DNA from: Lepeophtheirus salmonis
Taxonomy: Eukaryota > Arthropoda > Copepoda > Siphonostomatoida > Caligidae
Direction of reading: 5' to 3'
Assembly (NCBI RefSeq): GCF_016086655.4
Contig: NC_052136.2
Coordinates: 15,872,001 to 15,936,000 of the forward strand
Length of the DNA: 64,000 nucleotides
Shown: positions 49,331 to 60,730 of the stretch, in pieces
Position numbering within the stretch: position 1 is the stretch's first letter
How the letters are laid out: every line of letters starts with the position of its first letter
Made by a program: the position numbers and the translations under genes
The notes under the pieces: generated by a model
Database searches by the model: none
Seen by the model: the letters and a program-made list of their open reading frames with translations, nothing else
What the model was told of the DNA's origin: nothing

Positions 49331-50339
49331 ACAAGATGTTACGAGACGTTGCTCAGGCCAAAGAGGGAGTGAGGAATTATAATGACAATGCTCGAAAAAA
49401 ATTTAAAAAAGAAAAAAATTATTTACAAAATAATTATAGGTATATACAAATAATTAATATATGAATATTTTGTTGTTGTCGAGAAAGATCCTGATAACTA
49501 TTTCTACTATGGTAATAACGTGGAGTGGGAAATTGACTTTACTTTTAATAAATATACTAGGCACACTATAACAATCCGGTTAAGTAGGTAATGCACAAAG
49601 TTTCATCATAGCAAACCCCCAAATACTCTTATAACCTTGTTTTGTTACCTTAGTAGTAGTTTTATGATTTAAAAATATATATTCTGTGTTATAAACTTCA
49701 AATAACATAGCAACATATATCCATAAAAAAATATAGATGGAAAGTCCACTTTTTAATTTTATCCAAAAATTGTGAAGTCGAAATTCGCAAAACAAACCTA
49801 CCAATATACTTTGTTCTTTTTTTTAATGTGAAAAAAAAAAGAAATTTCAATTTTTTACAATTTCTTTTTTTTAAATAATTTTTATTTGAATAAATTTAGA
49901 AGACTTAGTTATTTGTTTAGTTGTTTTAAGACGCCAGTCACTTTCTGCTTTATAACCTAACCCTATATCTAGTCTATTTGAGCTTTATTTTTTTTTACAT
50001 GTTGTAGTGTAAGCTATTTTGATATTCAAGGCATGTTTCAACCATCCCTGGACTCCTCTACTATTAAATATTTATCTTTCTTGATAAAATTGTAGGTGGA
50101 TAATTACCTTATAATGAATGGGTATGTCTCCAAAGACAGACATTCCCTATAGTCAGAGACATAAATAATCAAATTAAGGAATTACATTATGATATATACG
50201 TAAATATAAATATACTAGGTATTCAAAATAATATTAACAATTAACGAATAAGATCTTTGGTGAGGGAACACAAAAATAGTCTGAAACATTATCAAAGTTA
50301 GGAGAAATATGTTTATATGATAAATTAGAAGTAATACTT

Positions 50340-50495
50340 GGAGTTATTAGGCGTCGATGAACATATACATTTTGGTTTAATAATATAGAATATAACACCC
50401 AACAAAATTGTTGGTATTACCCTCCGTTTTTCATGAGCACAATTAGCTACTCAATTAATATATCTCCTTGAGAATTAAAAAATAAATGGAGCAGA
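50340..50495 (+). repeat. dispersed repeat family A, copy 13 (right part)
   Basis: GGTATTACCCTCCGTTTTTC, ATGAGCACAATTAGCTACTC, ATCTCCTTGAGAATTAAAAA matches 14,763-14,870 and 43,590-43,680. Confidence 0.55.
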
Positions 50496-51483
50496 TTGAG
50501 AAAAGTAATTTAGTATGATTGGATGTGCCAGCGAGTTCTTAACCTCGTTCCTAAACTTCCTCTAAGATCACGTTCATTTTTAAAATTTTGATAAAAAGTA
50601 CTTCCCTTTATTTCTTTTTTATATGAGTTGAACTAAACGTCGCGTCTGTGAGATAAAATTAAATATAAAACAATCTCCCTGAATATGATACATGCTTTTT
50701 TTTTATACTGTAATGATATACGAATCACTATACATAGTGTACACGGTGTCGTCTTGTTATTTATTACTTGTTTACTCGTTAGATGGGTCTTAAGTTGAAT
50801 CAATTTTAGTTTTGCAATACTTTTTCATTACACATAGCAGGATTTTATTTTTTTACAAAAGAACAAATGTTTCACTCAATTCAGTCAAATTGTTTCTACT
50901 CATTCAACCCTAAAATTGCACCTCATTGTCACTTAATGAAATACCCTAATTTCCAAAAGGGAACATTTTTTTGTAATGAAGGAATCAAAAATACCCAAGA
51001 ATACAACTTTGTTTTGTTGATAAAGATAATTATAACACAATATTTTATAGACATATTTCGGTATAATACAGGGTATGTATTCAAGATTTTTGTATAAGTT
51101 AAAATACCAAAGACAATTGGGTATATTTTAAAACATTCTTTTGATTAATATAAACTAATTTAATCTCGATTTGGGCCCTTTCAAATGCGATTGATCTAAT
51201 TGAAATTGTTTAATGATGACGTTGCATTTTTGCTACTTTAATTGTAATTTGTGGTGCCACCAAAAGATTTACTTGTTTATAGAAATGGACGTTAACTCAT
51301 CAAAGAATACCAGTGTCATCCTACCAGAAATAATCCTAGAGGTGAAGATCTTATAAGAAATTGATTTAGACATGGCGATGTTTTTTTGACACGGGAAGTG
51401 TTTGTTGATAAATATCAACAATAATTCGCCAGAGAATTAAAATATAATCCTGAGTCAATTTTGATAAAATGTATTATAGATTA

Positions 51484-51542
51484 CTTTTGTGTTGAAAGGG
51501 TACATCTATCAATATTAAATTTGAGGCCTTTCAACACAAAAG
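51484..51542. repeat. perfect 16-bp hairpin
   Basis: CTTTTGTGTTGAAAGG (51,484-51,499) and its exact complement CCTTTCAACACAAAAG (51,527-51,542) enclose a 27-base loop. Two further pairs follow after one mismatch. No coding context. Confidence 0.9.
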
Positions 51543-51639
51543 CAAGGAAGAAGTACATTTTTCAATATAGAGAGTGAATTCGATTTGTATTATTCAACAA
51601 ATTAAAGTCACTTTCCTTCCAAAAATTATTCTTGTTAAC

Positions 51640-51885
51640 CCTTTGACTGCGCCGAAAATTGCAATTTAAGTAGCCAATATTGATCTTAACAATAAAATAA
51701 TTTTGACAAACTTTATTGAAAAATCATATTGCGGTCAATATAAATATCTTAAACCAAACAAAGATTTTAAGCTGTAGCTAAAATTAGCGGTGCTTTAAAC
51801 ATCCCAATAACTTGACTACAATGCCAATTAATAACAAAAATATTTAAATCTTTATAAATATTGTGCTGTATATAGTAAATTTGGA
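51640..51885 (+). repeat. dispersed repeat family B, copy 4
   Basis: AATATTGATCTTAACAATAA, TCATATTGCGGTCAATATAA, CTTAAACCAAACAAAGATTT and ATTGTGCTGTATAT in family order. Confidence 0.55.
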
Positions 51886-53149
51886 TTTGTTCCTTTCTGA
51901 TTTTTATTTAAATTTTTATAATGATGGCGTAGCACATTTTTAAATTATATATTCAATATATCTTTGATGAAAATTTGTTAATTATGTTGAGTCAATGAAA
52001 CACACGTGGAAGTTGACTACAACACTTTAAAAAAAAAATCTCTCACAAGAATAAGAAAAGAAGCAAAAACTTGCTCCGACTCAAAATGGAAATGAAAATC
52101 ACATAAGATGCCTTTAGGTTATAATATAGGAAAGATATAGAAAGAGGGTTTATGGTCAGTTCATAGATACAAATATACTTGTATATCTATATATTTATTG
52201 ATGTAAACGGGTTTCAAAGGAAATGGTTTTGAATGGAAAATATTATTAAATGTTTTGCACACTGATTATGAACACCTGTCTATGGTTATGTAAACCTAAA
52301 ATAACGGGATTTTTCGTGTATTTTTTTCTGAAAAAAAGTGTTAAGAAATTTTGGGAATCTCTCATGTACAAATAAATCAGAGAACCATTTTAGCCACAAA
52401 TTAGGATCGGGTTGAGCATGGATATGGGAAGGGGATGTCATTACTTTTTAATAAAAATTCTAAAATTTGACCATTTTTAGAACAAAAGTTAAGCTAAAAT
52501 TAATTATGAATCACTTTAAAAACATAAATGTTACTTATGGAAAAGATTTTTTGAAAAAAAGGAACAAATTCTAATTTTTAATTTAAAAAATGAGCAAAAT
52601 TAAAAAAAAAAATCTATTTTAATTATAATCCAGCATTTTTTTTTTTAAATCCGCCTCAATCTTTTTTATAATATTCAAGTTTTAAAGAATGAAAAAAAAG
52701 GATCCCAAACAATTATCATTGTCCTAGACTCTGGTTACGATAAAAACTGACCTTGCTACGAAAATACTTATGTACTAAAACTGGTCCACTTATAACTTCA
52801 TACCATTATGCCTTGGATTACAAAAAGTGTTGACTGGGTTCCATTAAACAAGGAGTCATGTGTAAATGTTATGACGGCATCCTATAATACAAATTTGCCA
52901 CCACCTTTACATTTTTTTTTCTTGTTTAGAATACAAAAAAAAATATTGTAGTTTATTGAAATGGTTTTTTTAATAAATCACTTTTCTTTCAAAATATTAA
53001 GACCATGTTCACACGACAATATTTTTCTTTTAATGATATTCAAAAAGTTTTGTGTCCACATCAATCGTCCAATATAGCCCTAAACATCTTCAATATCTTC
53101 ATTTAAATACATCTATAATCGAAAAAAAGACGCTTTAATGTTTTGTAAA

Positions 53150-53475
53150 TTTGAGTATTGATTGGATATTTATCCTTTGACGAATTATCGTCAATTTCTA
53201 TCAACAAATTATTCATATTAACCTGTTGGATTTACTGCAAATTGAACTACTAAAGTAGCAAAAATTGATTGGCATAATGAAATAATGATAAATTGACTGA
53301 TTTATTTGAAAAGGCCATATCTGGGTCAAATTAAGTTATTTAAGGCAAACAAAGCTTCTACGCTAACCAAGTTATTATGTATCCTAACTCATTCCACAAG
53401 TTTGAATACAAGGTCTATAATTGACTCAAAGAGGTCTATGAATTATTGGCAGATACATACATAGTACTGTAAATT
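53150..53475 (+). repeat. dispersed repeat family B, copy 5
   Basis: CCTTTGACGAATTATCGTCA, AAAAATTGATTGGCATAATG, AAGGCCATATCTGGGTCAAA, GGCAAACAAAGCTTCTACGC, TTTGAATACAAGGTCTATAA, TTGACTCAAAGAGGTCTATG. One of the best copies. Confidence 0.6.
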
Positions 53476-53799
53476 GAGGCTAACCACAATTAGGTTATTC
53501 TAATTGTAATTTTACTAACCCTTGCTAATGCAAGGTCCATTATTAACATTTTTATTATACTCCACCTCATAGGCATAGTTATGGATATAAAGTAGTAACA
53601 GAAAAAGCATGCATATTAATTCCGCGTACTTATGTACGAAGGTAAGGTGAAAAGTTATCTCCCTCAAATGAAATGTTATCACTTGTATTTCAAAAGTAAT
53701 TTTATTTTTCTGCAACACCCCCCTGAATACATCAGTATTCCTTCCCAGAATTGAGAGTCTGAAAGGATGCAAAAAGATTCACCTACAGCCTACTTAACT

Positions 53800-54240
53800 T
53801 TTTAAAAAACAAATTTCTTTAGGTTTGTGAAACAGATGAAAATCTGAGAGTGTCAAATCAGCAGAATAAAGGGGATAGATGGCCAACTCATAGCCTTAAT
53901 TTTGCAGTTTTTTTCTATTGCCAACGCACACTTGTGTGCTGGGAAGTTGTTCTGCTGACCCATTACTTTTTTTCTTTTTTAAGATAGTCATCTGTTCGCA
54001 AATTTTGGCGTCCAGCTGGCCAAGAAGATTGGAGTAATATTCGCCTATAGTTGTTCTGCCTTTTTCAAGAAATTTCTTGGCGTTGTTGGAGTTTTTGGCC
54101 GTCCTTCACGTGGGTCTTCTTTGAGGGGTGTACAACTACGTTTAAATTCAGCTGCCAACTGTTAACAGTTGCTATAAAAGGAGCAGAGAACCCAGAAACT
54201 TTTGTCAAGGTCGAATGATTTTCCTTAGGAGCTAATCCAT
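53800..54240 (-). pseudogene. collapsed mariner transposase
   Basis: Minus strand. The N-terminal part (54,165-54,050) reads AAEFKRSCTPLKEDPREGRP then KTPTTPRNFLKKA, the EFKRGRTSxEDDPRSGRPKTA linker that follows the first helix-turn-helix in mariners. After about 100 bp, LAIEKNCK and, in shifting frames, GYELAIYPLYSADLTLSDFH and LF (53,920-53,830) correspond to LGxELLPHPPYSPDLAPSDFHLF with the last catalytic Asp retained (LSDFHLF). The centre, with the first two catalytic Asp blocks, is mostly deleted, though a FPAHKCAL relic near 53,950-53,930 may be the ARPHxA block. Terminal repeats were not identified. Confidence 0.75.
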
Positions 54241-54723
54241 CCAAAACGAAAAAATAATTTCCGTATGATATCTAATTTATCCATTTTTACGAAAATAAAG
54301 ATAATTTTTTATTGAAACAGTTCGTGTAAACAAATTAGTTGAGCAAACTCGTTATACAAAGTATTAGTATTAGTTTTTGCATAGTTTTTGTCAATTGTAG
54401 TAAAATCTCTTTGTCAGGGGAATAACTTTTTACCTTACTTTTGTACACCTTGAATCTTGATAGGAACATTATTAATACTCTAAAAAACAAAGAAACTTGT
54501 TTAACTGTGTTTATATTTATTATTTCTCCAATGTATCTCACGTAAAAAAAATTAACTAAGATTTGCTCTTTTTCTTGATTTTTTTCAAGATTGTTTTTAT
54601 ATTGACACACCATATATTGACAATGACTTATTTCCAATAGTATCAAGCCTTTATTTAATTTGCTTATCATTCAAAGGGGTATATTGTGTATTTTGTATTT
54701 ATATCACCAATATATGGGTATTA

Positions 54724-54900
54724 GACTGTACCGAAATGAAAAAAAGTTTGGAATTTGGTATTGCCTGATATTTTTTATGTTGCATTTTCCCATTTATACA
54801 AGAAAATAACCATCAAACGTCCGAAAAAATGGTCCTTTATGGACGTGTTTTGATTTGAAAATCTGTATAATGTCGAAAAAAAGGAAATTTTGATGTTTTT
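54724..54900 (+). repeat. left terminal inverted repeat
   Basis: Inverted partner of 56,985-57,153. Best conserved at 54,798-54,822 (CAAGAAAATAACCATCAAAC then GTCC). Confidence 0.85.
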
Positions 54901-55328
54901 TCTTTAAATTTATCAATTTGAATCAAGTTATTGGATTTTTATTTTATTAAGTTTTATAGATAAAACATATATTTTTTAACAGTAACTTCACAACTTTTCT
55001 TTGACTTGCCTCATTATAATAGTATTTTAGTTCCAAACATACTGTCATTTGATACCAAATGTCAAATATATTTATCAAATATACTTACAATCTTCATTTA
55101 TCCCAATTAAAACACCCTATTGTACCAATTGATAATTTTTAATTTTAATAAAAATACGACCTTTAATGATCTACATATTTAATTATTGATGTCTGTCTTT
55201 CAATCACTATTATTGATTGTTTATTAACATAAATAATAACTTTTCAATGATATTGCAATCGACTTTAAAACCTTTGGACTGAGACAAAGAAAAACAAGGA
55301 ACATTTCAGTTTGTAGAAGAATTGGAAC

Positions 55329-56738
55329 ATGACGTTTCAAAAGTGTTACACATCTGCTATTGTTAAATACCTTGGCCCTTCTTCTAAATTACCAAAATCA
55401 GATTTGCCAACTCCTCGGGACATACGTATAGGAATACAAAATACTTTGCAAAATCGAATTAAACTTCCTACCTTAGCTCAACAAGTCATTAGATATGACA
55501 TTTCTGTACGAGCTACCGTTGCCATTGCTACAAATGTTAAAGTTGATTACAAAGTTATAACACCAGACCAAAAAAATTAAAGTAATATCAAAAGGTAAAA
55601 TTTCAAAATATATTGAAGAAAATCAGGAGCTAAAATTAAATTTAAATAAGCCAATTGAGTGCATTTTTTTTATAGCCGATTAGATATAACGAATGTCATT
55701 ATATCTGATAATAATGGCAAAATATATCCCTAGAAAAAACAGTATGTAACTTTAACATCGGAACCAGGAGGTTCCTATATTGGTCATCTTGCTCCCAAAG
55801 GAAAATATGCCAAGCCAATGGCTAGGTCATTTTTATCTGAACATATAATTGATAAAACATTACGTTATATTAGAGGAGGCTCGGTTGTTGTAAACATAGG
55901 GGCTCCTGGTGGTATTATGCAATTTATAGAGAAACTTTTGAGCCATAGATTTGTTCGAATAATGTGTGAATCATACCAATGAATTACCACTATGTCACAT
56001 AATAACTGTGCTCGGTGGTTCCAAAAATGGAGCTAACTCGTTTTCGGGTACGCTCTATTATATTAATAATATATAATAATTTTATTGATTATAAATAGGA
56101 AAACTTGGGAAAATGATTTCATTTTTCATTCGAGTTCATTGTGAATGTTTACTGTCATGTGTAGTTTGAAGTTAAAGTAGATTCCAATATTTTAAAAGGT
56201 GGATCACTTACATTGCATCAAATACAATTAATTCAGAACATGAAAAAAAAGATGCACTTTCAACAAAAGTAAAAAGTATCCCCATGAAATTTGTGGAGAA
56301 AAGTGCGTGGCATGCTCATTCTGAGCATGTTATAGTATCTTTATTATCAAGCTGTAAGCAAGAAGATAGAAAATTTTGAATATTAAAAATAAGAGATGGA
56401 AGTGATTTGAGAGATATCAGTGTACGCTCATACTGTTCCCCTAAACTCAATTGGGATGCTACGTCAATTATTAATATCCAGGATTGGAACAATGACAATG
56501 AACATTTCATCACGGCAGTCATTCCTCAAACTCAACTATTTAGTTTTGTCACTTCACCACTTCGTCTTCGTAAATAAAATGCCACACACAAAGTTGTGAA
56601 CGTGCACTAAAAGAAGTAACTAACGCTTCAGTTCAAGTTTATGGACAAAAGAGATATATAAGAGCAAAATTAAAATCGCATTTGATTTTCTCAATTAACA
56701 AAACAAAAAATCAATTAGAAGCTATAATTCATTCATAG
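55329..56738 (+). pseudogene. decayed gene of the NELPLRH-motif repeated-protein family
   Basis: ATG at 55,329. Blocks in order: SSKLPKSDLPTPRD; LAQQVIRYDISVRATVAIAT (55,480-55,540); VISKGKISKYIEENQEL; IECIFFIAD then RLDITN (where better copies have a DGRKDKT-like string); YVTLTSEPGGSYIGHLAPKG (55,744-55,800); GGSVVVNIGAPGGIMQFIEK; HTNELPLCHIITVLGGSKNG then ANSFSG (55,967-56,046); after an apparent intron KLGKMI; FEVKVDSNILKGGSLTL; KFVEKSAWHAHSEHVIVSLL; SYCSPKLNWDATSIINIQDW; and finally CHTQSCERALKEVTNASVQV then YGQKRYIRAKLKSH to TAG at 56,738. I know this block order from repeated uncharacterised proteins of arthropods and cnidarians. About 130 residues between KLGKMI and FEVK seem deleted, and there are at least six stops or frameshifts. 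Biochemical role unknown; transposase is only an inference from the TIRs. Confidence 0.72.
56048..56098 (+). other. probable 51-bp spliceosomal intron
   Basis: GTACGC at 56,048 and AAATAG ending at 56,098 fit donor and acceptor. Joining 56,047 to 56,099 keeps the frame and turns SFSG-TLYYINNI into SFSG-KLGKMI, which is what the family normally shows after the FSG motif (a GK-containing string). The inside is 86 % or more A/T and holds stops. Confidence 0.6.
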
Positions 56739-56984
56739 TGAATAATGAAAAATATGCAACTTGTAGAATATGAAAATATAGATATACTTAAATAAAACAA
56801 ATCAACTCTAGAAATTAAGGGATGATAATTAAAATGTCATATTTGTAAGAGTTTAATAGACAGTTTTCTTAGTTCAAAATTATAAATTGGTAGAATAGAT
56901 AGGTTGTTTTATTTGGCATAAAGCAAGACTGAATGTATATTCGACACTTGGTATCAAAAAACGAGATTTGAGTTGTAAAAGTGA

Positions 56985-57153
56985 AGTAAAACATCAAAAT
57001 AAATGCACAGATTTTCATTTCAAAACGCATCCATGAAGGACCATTTTTTTTTTTTGGATGTTTGATGGTTATTTTCTTGTTTAGAGGGAAAAATGCAAAA
57101 TGCAAAATAGATGGCGATACTAAATTCCCAACTTTTGTCATTACGGTACGCCC
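56985..57153 (-). repeat. right terminal inverted repeat
   Basis: Inverted partner of 54,724-54,900; carries GTTTGATGGTTATTTTCTTG (57,059-57,078), the exact complement of the left repeat core. Confidence 0.85.
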
Positions 57154-57155
57154 TA

Positions 57156-59891
57156 ATGTACATGCTTTGTCATTGATTGCACATGATTGAGTAATGCGAC
57201 AAAGGTCAACTATGACCTTTATCACCTAGGATTTTTCCAATTATCTAATACTTTGATTTAGCAAACATTATATAAAAATAACGCTGATACAGATACTTTA
57301 TTTACATAAGAAATAGTGATGAAATTACCGAAAGGGTGGAGTAGAAGTGAAATTGTATATGGTACATAAATAAAGATCTCAGTATGAATAACATCTGTTA
57401 CAAAACCAACCAAAAATAATAATAATTGCGAAATGGTATAGAGAGTAATTTGATACTAACAATCAGGTATATAGCAACTTATGTATATTTTGAAGGAGTC
57501 GCGTTTTCCATTGTATAGTGGTGACAACAAGTGAGGCTCACTTGTGGTACATAATTTGTTATTTGTTTTGGTTGAATTGGGGTTTAATTTGATTTTTTTA
57601 ATCCACAAGATTTCGGTAGGGTTGGGTTTTGAGTTAAAAATGGAAAGGTAAGCAAGCCTTTGTATGACTCCAGTACGACAATTGATATTATTAGTAAAAA
57701 ATGCATGCAAAAATATTATATTAAAAACCTGATAGATCTGGTAAATTTGGTGATGGAAGCTCTACAAAATTTTTTTCACAATCCATGACATAATCAATGG
57801 CTCCATTTCAATTGTGGTCATTTTTTATATTTATGGGATCTCAATGCCCAGTCACTTGAAAATTGAATATCCAGAGACTGGTTATGATAAGATGATGAAG
57901 CTATGCGACAGGTTTTTAGATACCCTTGTGCCTTTAGAGTCTTGGCAGAGTCGAATTTGAAACTCTCTTACTGGTATAGCAAATGGTAGCTAATTAACTG
58001 GACAATTTCGAATATACTTGATAAGTAAATATTTAAATTTTCGCGGTAAAAATTGTGACAAACTATTTAACATTGTCATTAATTGGTTGGCAATCGTAAG
58101 ACTCTGCAAATGCTGAGAGAGTTTCTTCTTCTTAATTTAAAGGAATTATCGAATAAGTAGTCTCTGTCATTCTACTGTTTGGATTATTGAGAAGAAAATT
58201 TAATCTTCTAGAAAATACTAAAATTTTAAATTATCCTATTTTTGATTGTAAGGCTTATTTTGCGGAGAAACGGATAAAGTTGAAACATATCAAAGTGGAT
58301 GAATAACGAGATATTTTTATTTCTAAAGCTGATTGATATACTATTTAGATTCCATATGATAAAATCTTAACTTGGAAATTTACAGAAGATCTGATTAAAT
58401 TTTATGTTTCACTCTTAGCAGGATAATTTATGGTTTTTTATAAGATTATTCACAATTTTAAAAAGCTTAAAAAAATTAGATCAAGATGGTCTTTTGCTTC
58501 TTTTTTTCGTTTGTCAAGTTATTTTTCCTTAATGGTATTTTATTTTCATAAACTTGTTAGTTTTGATTTTTAGAAAAGTTATTTTAAAATAAAATATTTA
58601 TTTATATCTGTAAGTTGCAACTTTTCTGCATAAATAAAAATTGGGGAAAAATTACTTAACTACGCATCATTTTAGATTTTCTGAATGAATAAAAACGATC
58701 AATGAAAAAAATAATTAAACGGTGTTCATTTAGTTTTCTGATTCCTTGGCCTTATTTTCTAGTTTTCAAAAGACATTTTTTATCTAAAAACCAAAGCAAA
58801 CCTAATAATTACCACATTATCAAAAAAAAATTGAATTTAAATTGCTACAATAATACTACTCTTCTGATCGTTTAGATTCAATTTTGAATCAAAAAGAAAA
58901 ATTCTACTTTAAAAAATTGCGTATGTTAGGAGGAACCAATTAACTGAAAGAAATTAACGTATGAGTGCCTGAAAGGAAAGTTTTCAGAAATGTACAAAAC
59001 AGAGTGAAAAGATCCAAACCCGGAAGTAGAAAAATTACATAGATGGGCTTAAAGTATTTTAGAATATATTATTTATATCAAGTCATCATCCTTTTGCAAA
59101 ATAATTAATTAAATGTTATATTGTAAATAAATAGTATATATATCTTTTTCTGATAAGGTTGACATTGAAATCCAAAGGAACTAGACGATTTAATAAACTC
59201 TTTACATTCATAGATGGGTTAAAGGTTCTTAAAAATGTATTTTCTATTATATGTATGGGCTTCATCGTTGCATAATTTTTCTGTTCATCTGTTAATTTCT
59301 GAAAAATTTACTTGCTAACACAAAATTGCTAATTTATTTGTTTGAATACGTTCATATTTAAAAAAAACCTAAATTACTACCGAATGATAAATTTTTGTAA
59401 TGAAATTTAAATGGGTAAGAAACAACTTTTATTTTTACAAAAAGTATGTAACTTTAAAAAAAAATCTTGCATCTTTTAACATCGCATCATTTGAATCTAT
59501 GAATCAAACCAATCATAACGGAATAGATCCAATAAAGTAAGTATTAAAAAATTATGAAAATTGAAATAAAAAAAACCCTAGCAATTTAAATAGGTTAAAA
59601 TATATGGAATCTAGATATGGCATACTAAGTTTTAGAAGACTTACTAAAATATAAGCAAAGTGAAGATTTGAGTAATATAATTTATGAACTATTCATCAAA
59701 TATGAAGATCGTTAAGAATTTAGACATTCTTAATTGATTTATAAATTGTTAAAAAACCAGGGAAATCGATTTCTAATTTATAAAATCAAACGTGATATTG
59801 AACACATATTTCATAACATAAATGATGGTCCTTCATATCAATTTGAATGTGAGTAATTTGAGGCATTGGTGATTTTTGATAAATGATAGTA
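57156..59891. other. AT-rich stretch, no gene
   Basis: The minus frame at 57,456-57,710 is Lys/Asn/Ser/Thr-rich without family features. A less AT-rich patch around 57,860-57,980 contains stops in all frames. No repeat of families A or B was recognised here. Confidence 0.5.
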
Positions 59892-60487
59892 CATTCATTT
59901 GTAAAAGTTTGAGACCACGTTTGATATTTCGTCTAATTCAATAGTAATCGTTTACTTGACGTGTTTGAACGCGTATTATAGAAGCATGGTACGTGGCATG
60001 TTCCACTGGGTCTAGCAAGTGTGTTGATTAACCTGTTGCCTAATGGTGCTTGCAAGAAACGGTTGTGATCACATGTAGTAAATTATTTTCTTTAAAAATG
60101 GGCAAAAAAGCTACTTTTTCTGATTTTCTAGGACTAAAATAGTTACGTTACACTATAAAGGCTATTCTGAACGTGAAGTTGCCGTAAAGATGTACTGTAG
60201 CAAAACAACTTTTCACACTAACATCAGTTATTTTCAAAATTTGGGATTAAATGGGCAAAAAGAAAATAGGGCGCTTAAGAAAAACTTCCACGGAGATAAC
60301 TAACGCCATAGTCAGATTTGCTGTTAGAAGATCTCTCACTAGTTCCTACAAAAAAAAAATCTGTATTAAGCACTATTTCTGATCTTTTGAATAAATTGTT
60401 CATATATTGTTTTATTTCTTAAATACGTTCTTTTTCTGCTAAAAATAAGAAAATATTCCATGTGGTCTTAAAGATTTGCAATAAATG
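59892..60487 (+). mobile_element. 596-bp Tc1-like deletion derivative with TIRs
   Basis: The left end CATTCATTTGTAAAAGTTTG (then AGACCAC) and the reverse complement of the right end, CATTTATTGCAAATCTTTAA (then GACCAC), are terminal inverted repeats flanked by TA (59,890-59,891 and 60,488-60,489). The element holds a transposase N-terminus only, and is under half the size of a complete Tc1. Confidence 0.78.
60098..60357 (+). pseudogene. Tc1-like transposase N-terminus
   Basis: ATG at 60,098: MGKKATFSDFLGLK, then after a one-base shift TKIVTLHYKGYSEREVAVKM, YCSKTTFHTNISYFQNLG and TAA at 60,303; in the first frame again GRLRKTSTEITNAIVRFAVR and RSLTSS (to about 60,357). This is the first helix-turn-helix of a Tc1 transposase with the GYSxREIAxKxxCSKTxVHxxI pattern, followed by the GRPRKTSxxxDxxIxRxAxRSPxxSS linker. 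It stops before the catalytic domain. Confidence 0.82.
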
Positions 60488-60730
60488 TATATACAAGTAC
60501 AATTTATTCATTTATATGGAAATAGATACTAAATTTACCAAAATTAACATAATTCAAATTCTATCACAAATTAATACTTAAAATTATGGAAATTTTAAAT
60601 TACAAAACTTCTAACTAGCTCTCATTTTCCATTAATATAGAATCTTTGTCACATCATAAATATCCATGTACTGTAGGTAGACTATAACTGCAAGCATCAT
60701 CAAAATTAAAACTGTATATTTTCTCATATA

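Larger units (their letters stand above)
41479..53149. other. long gene-free stretch with dispersed repeats
   Basis: Holds family A copies at 42.43, 43.10, 43.42 and 50.34 kb, a MITE fragment (46.74 kb), a doubled motif with an ACAAACAGAC tail (48.94-49.33 kb), a segment at 49.80-50.00 kb resembling 4.04-4.22 kb, a 16-bp hairpin (51.48 kb) and a family B copy (51.64 kb). The open frames at 46,483-46,743, 47,028-47,240, 47,279-47,476, 49,580-49,804 and 50,867-51,097 show no family features. Confidence 0.5.
54724..57153 (+). mobile_element. 2.43-kb element with ~180-bp TIRs, NELPLRH-protein type
   Basis: The left end (54,724-54,900) and the reverse complement of the right end (57,153-56,985) align along their whole length: GACTGTACCGAAATGAAAAA against GGGCGTACCGTAATGACAAA, then TGCATTTTCCC against TGCATTTTTCCC, CAAGAAAATAACCATCAAAC identical in both, ATGGTCCTTTATGGACG against ATGGTCCTTCATGGATG, GAAAATCTG in both, and TTTTGATGTTTT in both. 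TA lies immediately outside each end (54,722-54,723 and 57,154-57,155). A single decayed gene occupies the middle. TIR length and gene type do not match Tc1/mariner, hAT or piggyBac as I know them. Boundaries assume TA as the target duplication. Confidence 0.8.

Noticed and set aside
54335..54670. Minus-strand 111-codon frame just outside the left TIR
   Set aside because: Lys/Leu/Ile/Asn-rich, AT-driven, no recognisable domain; lies outside the element and needs no link to it.
57456..57710. Minus-strand 84-codon frame
   Set aside because: Lys/Asn/Thr-rich, no family features, no splice signals I could defend.
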